Shown here in pieces: positions 14,924 to 16,898 of a stretch of 16,898 bases of DNA. The stretch is taken from NCBI GenBank assembly GCA_934255105.1, contig CAKQNH010000022.1, positions 1 to 16,898 on the forward strand, read 5' to 3'. The DNA comes from an uncultured Pirellulaceae bacterium (GTDB lineage Bacteria > Planctomycetota > Planctomycetia > Pirellulales > Pirellulaceae). The translations under genes were made by a program, and so were the position numbers. Under the pieces are notes generated by a model. That model was given only the letters and a program-made list of their open reading frames with translations, had not been told where the DNA came from and made no database searches. The stretch's first letter is position 1. Each line of letters starts with the position of its first letter.

Positions 14924-15661
14924 TTACGCACTGAGCCAGAATTTACGTTCTACCGTCGGCATTTTCTCAATCGAATAGCGCAGCATGGTGCGCGGCATCT
15001 GGTGGACGTGTTTTTCAAGAAATCCTGTCAGCGTATCCATATCTCGCTTGCCAACTTCGCGCAACATCCAGCCGATCGCCTTGTGCATCAGATCGTGCTG
15101 GTCTCCCAGCAGTCGTTTAGATAGCTTCAGTATTTCGTCGAACTGTGCGACGCGAATCAGAGGAAACGTAGCCAGGATCGCGATGCGGCGTTCCCACAGC
15201 ACACTACTCTTCGCGAGTTCGTCCAGTCGGACTCGCTGCCCAGGATGCTCCAATAACCACTTGCCGAGAATATAGGGAGCGGACGAGTCTACGAGGTCCC
15301 AATTGTTGACCGCCGATAGGTTCGCCAAGTAGAAATCTACGATTGCCTCAGCCCCAACGGGATCGGCTTGTCTACCCTCACAGGCGCGCGCAAACTGATC
15401 TACCAGGATTAACAGTCCCGTCAGTCGGCATTCGTGCCAAGGTGAATTGAGCAGGCCTTGGATTTCACCGCGCGATAGCTCGCGAAATCGCTTAGCTACT
15501 TGGCGTTGGTCGGGAACGACCACCCCTAGAAACTGATCCCCTTCGCCATAACCACCCGGCACCGCTTGAAAGAAGCCTGGCAGAAACGCTGCCTTGTCAC
15601 GGCGAGCCACGCGGCGAAGGTCGCGTAGGACTTGTTCAGCAGTCTCTGGTGAGGGCTTCAT
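14924..15661 (-). CDS. alkD: DNA alkylation repair glycosylase, AlkD family
   Basis: This 245-residue HEAT-like repeat protein matches AlkD, which excises N3- and N7-alkylated purines without base flipping. Visible signatures are G-G-Y-G-E-G-D-Q-F-L-G at 36-46 with V-P-D-Q-R at 49-53, N-N-W-D-L-V-D at 119-125, W-E-R-R at 156-159, H-K-A-I-G-W-M-L-R-E-V-G-K-R at 193-206 and M-P-R-T-M-L-R-Y at 222-229. Trp121, Asp125, Arg159 and Trp198 fall at the spacing of Trp109, Asp113, Arg148 and Trp187 of the Bacillus cereus enzyme, so it should be active. The frame is open to an ATG at 15715, adding 18 residues rich in Cys and Pro. The ATG at 15661 is preferred because family members begin close to the A-E-Q-V-L helix. 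Neither start has a convincing ribosome site. It lies 161 bp after the DUF1501 gene on the same strand and is probably independent of it. Confidence 0.88.
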   Translation of the reverse strand: MKPSPETAEQVLRDLRRVARRDKAAFLPGFFQAVPGGYGEGDQFLGVVVPDQRQVAKRFRELSRGEIQGLLNSPWHECRLTGLLILVDQFARACEGRQADPVGAEAIVDFYLANLSAVNNWDLVDSSAPYILGKWLLEHPGQRVRLDELAKSSVLWERRIAILATFPLIRVAQFDEILKLSKRLLGDQHDLMHKAIGWMLREVGKRDMDTLTGFLEKHVHQMPRTMLRYSIEKMPTVERKFWLSA

Positions 15662-15822
15662 CTTGGCGGTTCTTGGGGATACTGGACAGAGGACACAACG
15701 GACTGTGCCCGACATTTCTTAGCAGTGTTGCAGTGTTACAGCAGCGAGTATTCTTACAAAATGTTGCCGATCATTTTGCGAGTGTTTTAAATCCAGGGCT
15801 CGAACCTGCGCTGCTTCAGATG

Positions 15823-16898
15823 CTAGGCAAGAATATCGTGTACGACATTTCCATGCACATCGGTCAGCCGAAATTCACGACCTTGGTAGCGGTAGGTCAG
15901 CCGTTCGTGGTCGAGGCCTAACAGATGCAAAATGGTTGCATTCAGATCGTGCACGTGCACTCCATGCTCAGCTACATCCATACCCAGTTCATCTGAGCTG
16001 CCATAGCTGACTCCACCTTTAACTCCGCCACCCGCCAACCATACGGTAAAGGCATCCTTGTGATGGTCGCGGCCGGAGAGTTTGGAGCCTTCGCCCGCTC
16101 CCTGCCGAAGCGGAGTGCGGCCGAACTCCGAGCCCCAAATCAAAAGTGTATCTTGCAACAGTCCACGACGTTTCAAATCCTCAATCAGAGCCGCTATAGG
16201 TCGGTCGGTCTCGAGACACTTCTGCGACAGTCGCGCTTCCAAATTGTTATGATGATCCCAATCGGAGTCATACAGTTCAATCAAACGCACTCCCCGCTCG
16301 ACCAGTCGTCGAGCCAGCAGGCAATTATTGGCAAAGGACGACTTGCCCGGCTTGGCACCATAGAGGTCCAATGTTTCACTCGTCTCGCCATCGAGGTTCA
16401 TCAACTCCGGCACCGAAGTTTGCATGCGATAAGCCATCTCATATTGCCCAATCCGCGTGGCGATTTCCGGGTCGCCGCTGGCGGCGAATTGCTCCTGATT
16501 CAGATTGGACAGGGCATCCAACACTCTCCGACGATCTGTCGAACTGTGCCCATCGGGATTCGAAAGGAATAGCACGGGATCTCCTTCAGAGCGAAATTGG
16601 ATCCCCTGGTGGATGCTCGGCAGAAAACCGCTGGACCAAAGACTAGTCCCCGCACCACCCGCGGGGCCGCTGAGCAGCACGACGTAACCGGGCAATTCGC
16701 AGTTCTCCGAGCCAAGACCGTAGCTTACCCACGACCCCAGACCTGGACGTCCGCCGCGACCGAAGCCCGAGTGCAAAAACATTTGAGCTGGGGCATGATT
16801 GATTTCCTCCGAATGAACTGAGTGGATAATGGCCAGTTCATCGACGACGCGTGCCAAATTGGGCAAGAGTTCAGATAGCGACTGTCCGCTCTCGCCAT
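15823..16898 (-). CDS. DUF1501 domain protein, C-terminal part (runs off right edge)
   Basis: The frame is open from the right edge for 358 codons and ends at a TAG (15823-15825). The visible part starts inside the family motif G-Q-S-L-S-E-L-L-P and continues [13 protein letters not shown]. It then has [26 protein letters not shown] and the end [16 protein letters not shown]. These are hallmarks of DUF1501, a planctomycete-expanded family distantly related to alkaline phosphatase and sulfatase. It is usually Tat-exported and paired with a DUF1549/DUF1553 cytochrome-like partner. About 120 N-terminal residues, including the expected Tat signal, lie outside the window. An in-frame TTG at 16866 is internal to the conserved domain and is not the real start. 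The function is not established. Confidence 0.93.
   Translation of the reverse strand, partial: GESGQSLSELLPNLARVVDELAIIHSVHSEEINHAPAQMFLHSGFGRGGRPGLGSWVSYGLGSENCELPGYVVLLSGPAGGAGTSLWSSGFLPSIHQGIQFRSEGDPVLFLSNPDGHSSTDRRRVLDALSNLNQEQFAASGDPEIATRIGQYEMAYRMQTSVPELMNLDGETSETLDLYGAKPGKSSFANNCLLARRLVERGVRLIELYDSDWDHHNNLEARLSQKCLETDRPIAALIEDLKRRGLLQDTLLIWGSEFGRTPLRQGAGEGSKLSGRDHHKDAFTVWLAGGGVKGGVSYGSSDELGMDVAEHGVHVHDLNATILHLLGLDHERLTYRYQGREFRLTDVHGNVVHDILA

Noticed and set aside
15780..15810. A tRNA T-arm-like sequence on the minus strand (GCAGG, TTCGAGC, CCTGG), a possible tRNA fragment or attachment site.
   Set aside because: Only four of five stem pairs form. No acceptor, D or anticodon arm is in register, there is no CCA end, and no integrase is nearby. 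It is best explained as chance.
15649..15921. A 90-codon frame on the plus strand spanning the AlkD/DUF1501 gap.
   Set aside because: Its ends are antisense to both genes, and it shows no domain or ribosome site.

Overview
The window looks like chromosomal DNA of a planctomycete, most likely in or near the Pirellulaceae. This is inferred from gene content: a DUF1501 protein, a formylglycine-type sulfatase, an SGNH-hydrolase/BNR fusion, a heparinase II/III-type lyase, a very large TPR protein, long intergenic gaps and weak Shine-Dalgarno sites. GC content looks moderate. No rRNA, tRNA, CRISPR array, transposase or phage gene was seen.

Layout. Positions 1-214 (-) hold the start of a membrane-anchored alpha/beta hydrolase, followed by a gene-poor divergent region with a long-range inverted repeat (345-450). 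A secreted metallophosphoesterase-like protein follows (484-1335, +). Positions 1356-2037 carry two back-to-back gene remnants. One is the C-terminal ligase domain of cyanophycin synthetase (-). The other is the C-terminal half of the cyanophycin-associated DUF1854 protein (+). They meet at about 1785-1800, which looks like a deletion scar through a former cyanophycin locus. Positions 2163-5895 (-) form a two-gene operon: an exported heparinase II/III-type lyase, then an exported SGNH-esterase/BNR-sialidase fusion. Both probably act on acidic or esterified glycans.

The centre is a 1683-residue TPR protein with an embedded C39-like cysteine protease domain (6572-11623, -), flanked by two unrelated GNAT acetyltransferases (6036-6545 and 11896-12615, both +). 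Positions 12612-12946 are a repeat patch: 16-bp tandem units and an 85-bp hairpin element present twice at a 186-bp period. The first repeat unit supplies the stop codon of the second GNAT. Immediately after it lies a truncated SGNH-hydrolase gene whose GDS motif reads GHS (12958-13179, +).

The right end has an exported type I sulfatase (13349-14836, +), a complete AlkD-type DNA glycosylase (14924-15661, -) and the C-terminal part of a DUF1501 protein running off the window (15823-16898, -).

Working together: the lyase, the esterase/sialidase fusion and the sulfatase fit degradation of sulfated or acetylated polysaccharides, as is common in marine planctomycetes, though only the first two are in one operon. 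The most notable items are the cyanophycin deletion scar, the TPR/C39 protein, and the repeat patch that appears to have reshaped both neighbouring genes.
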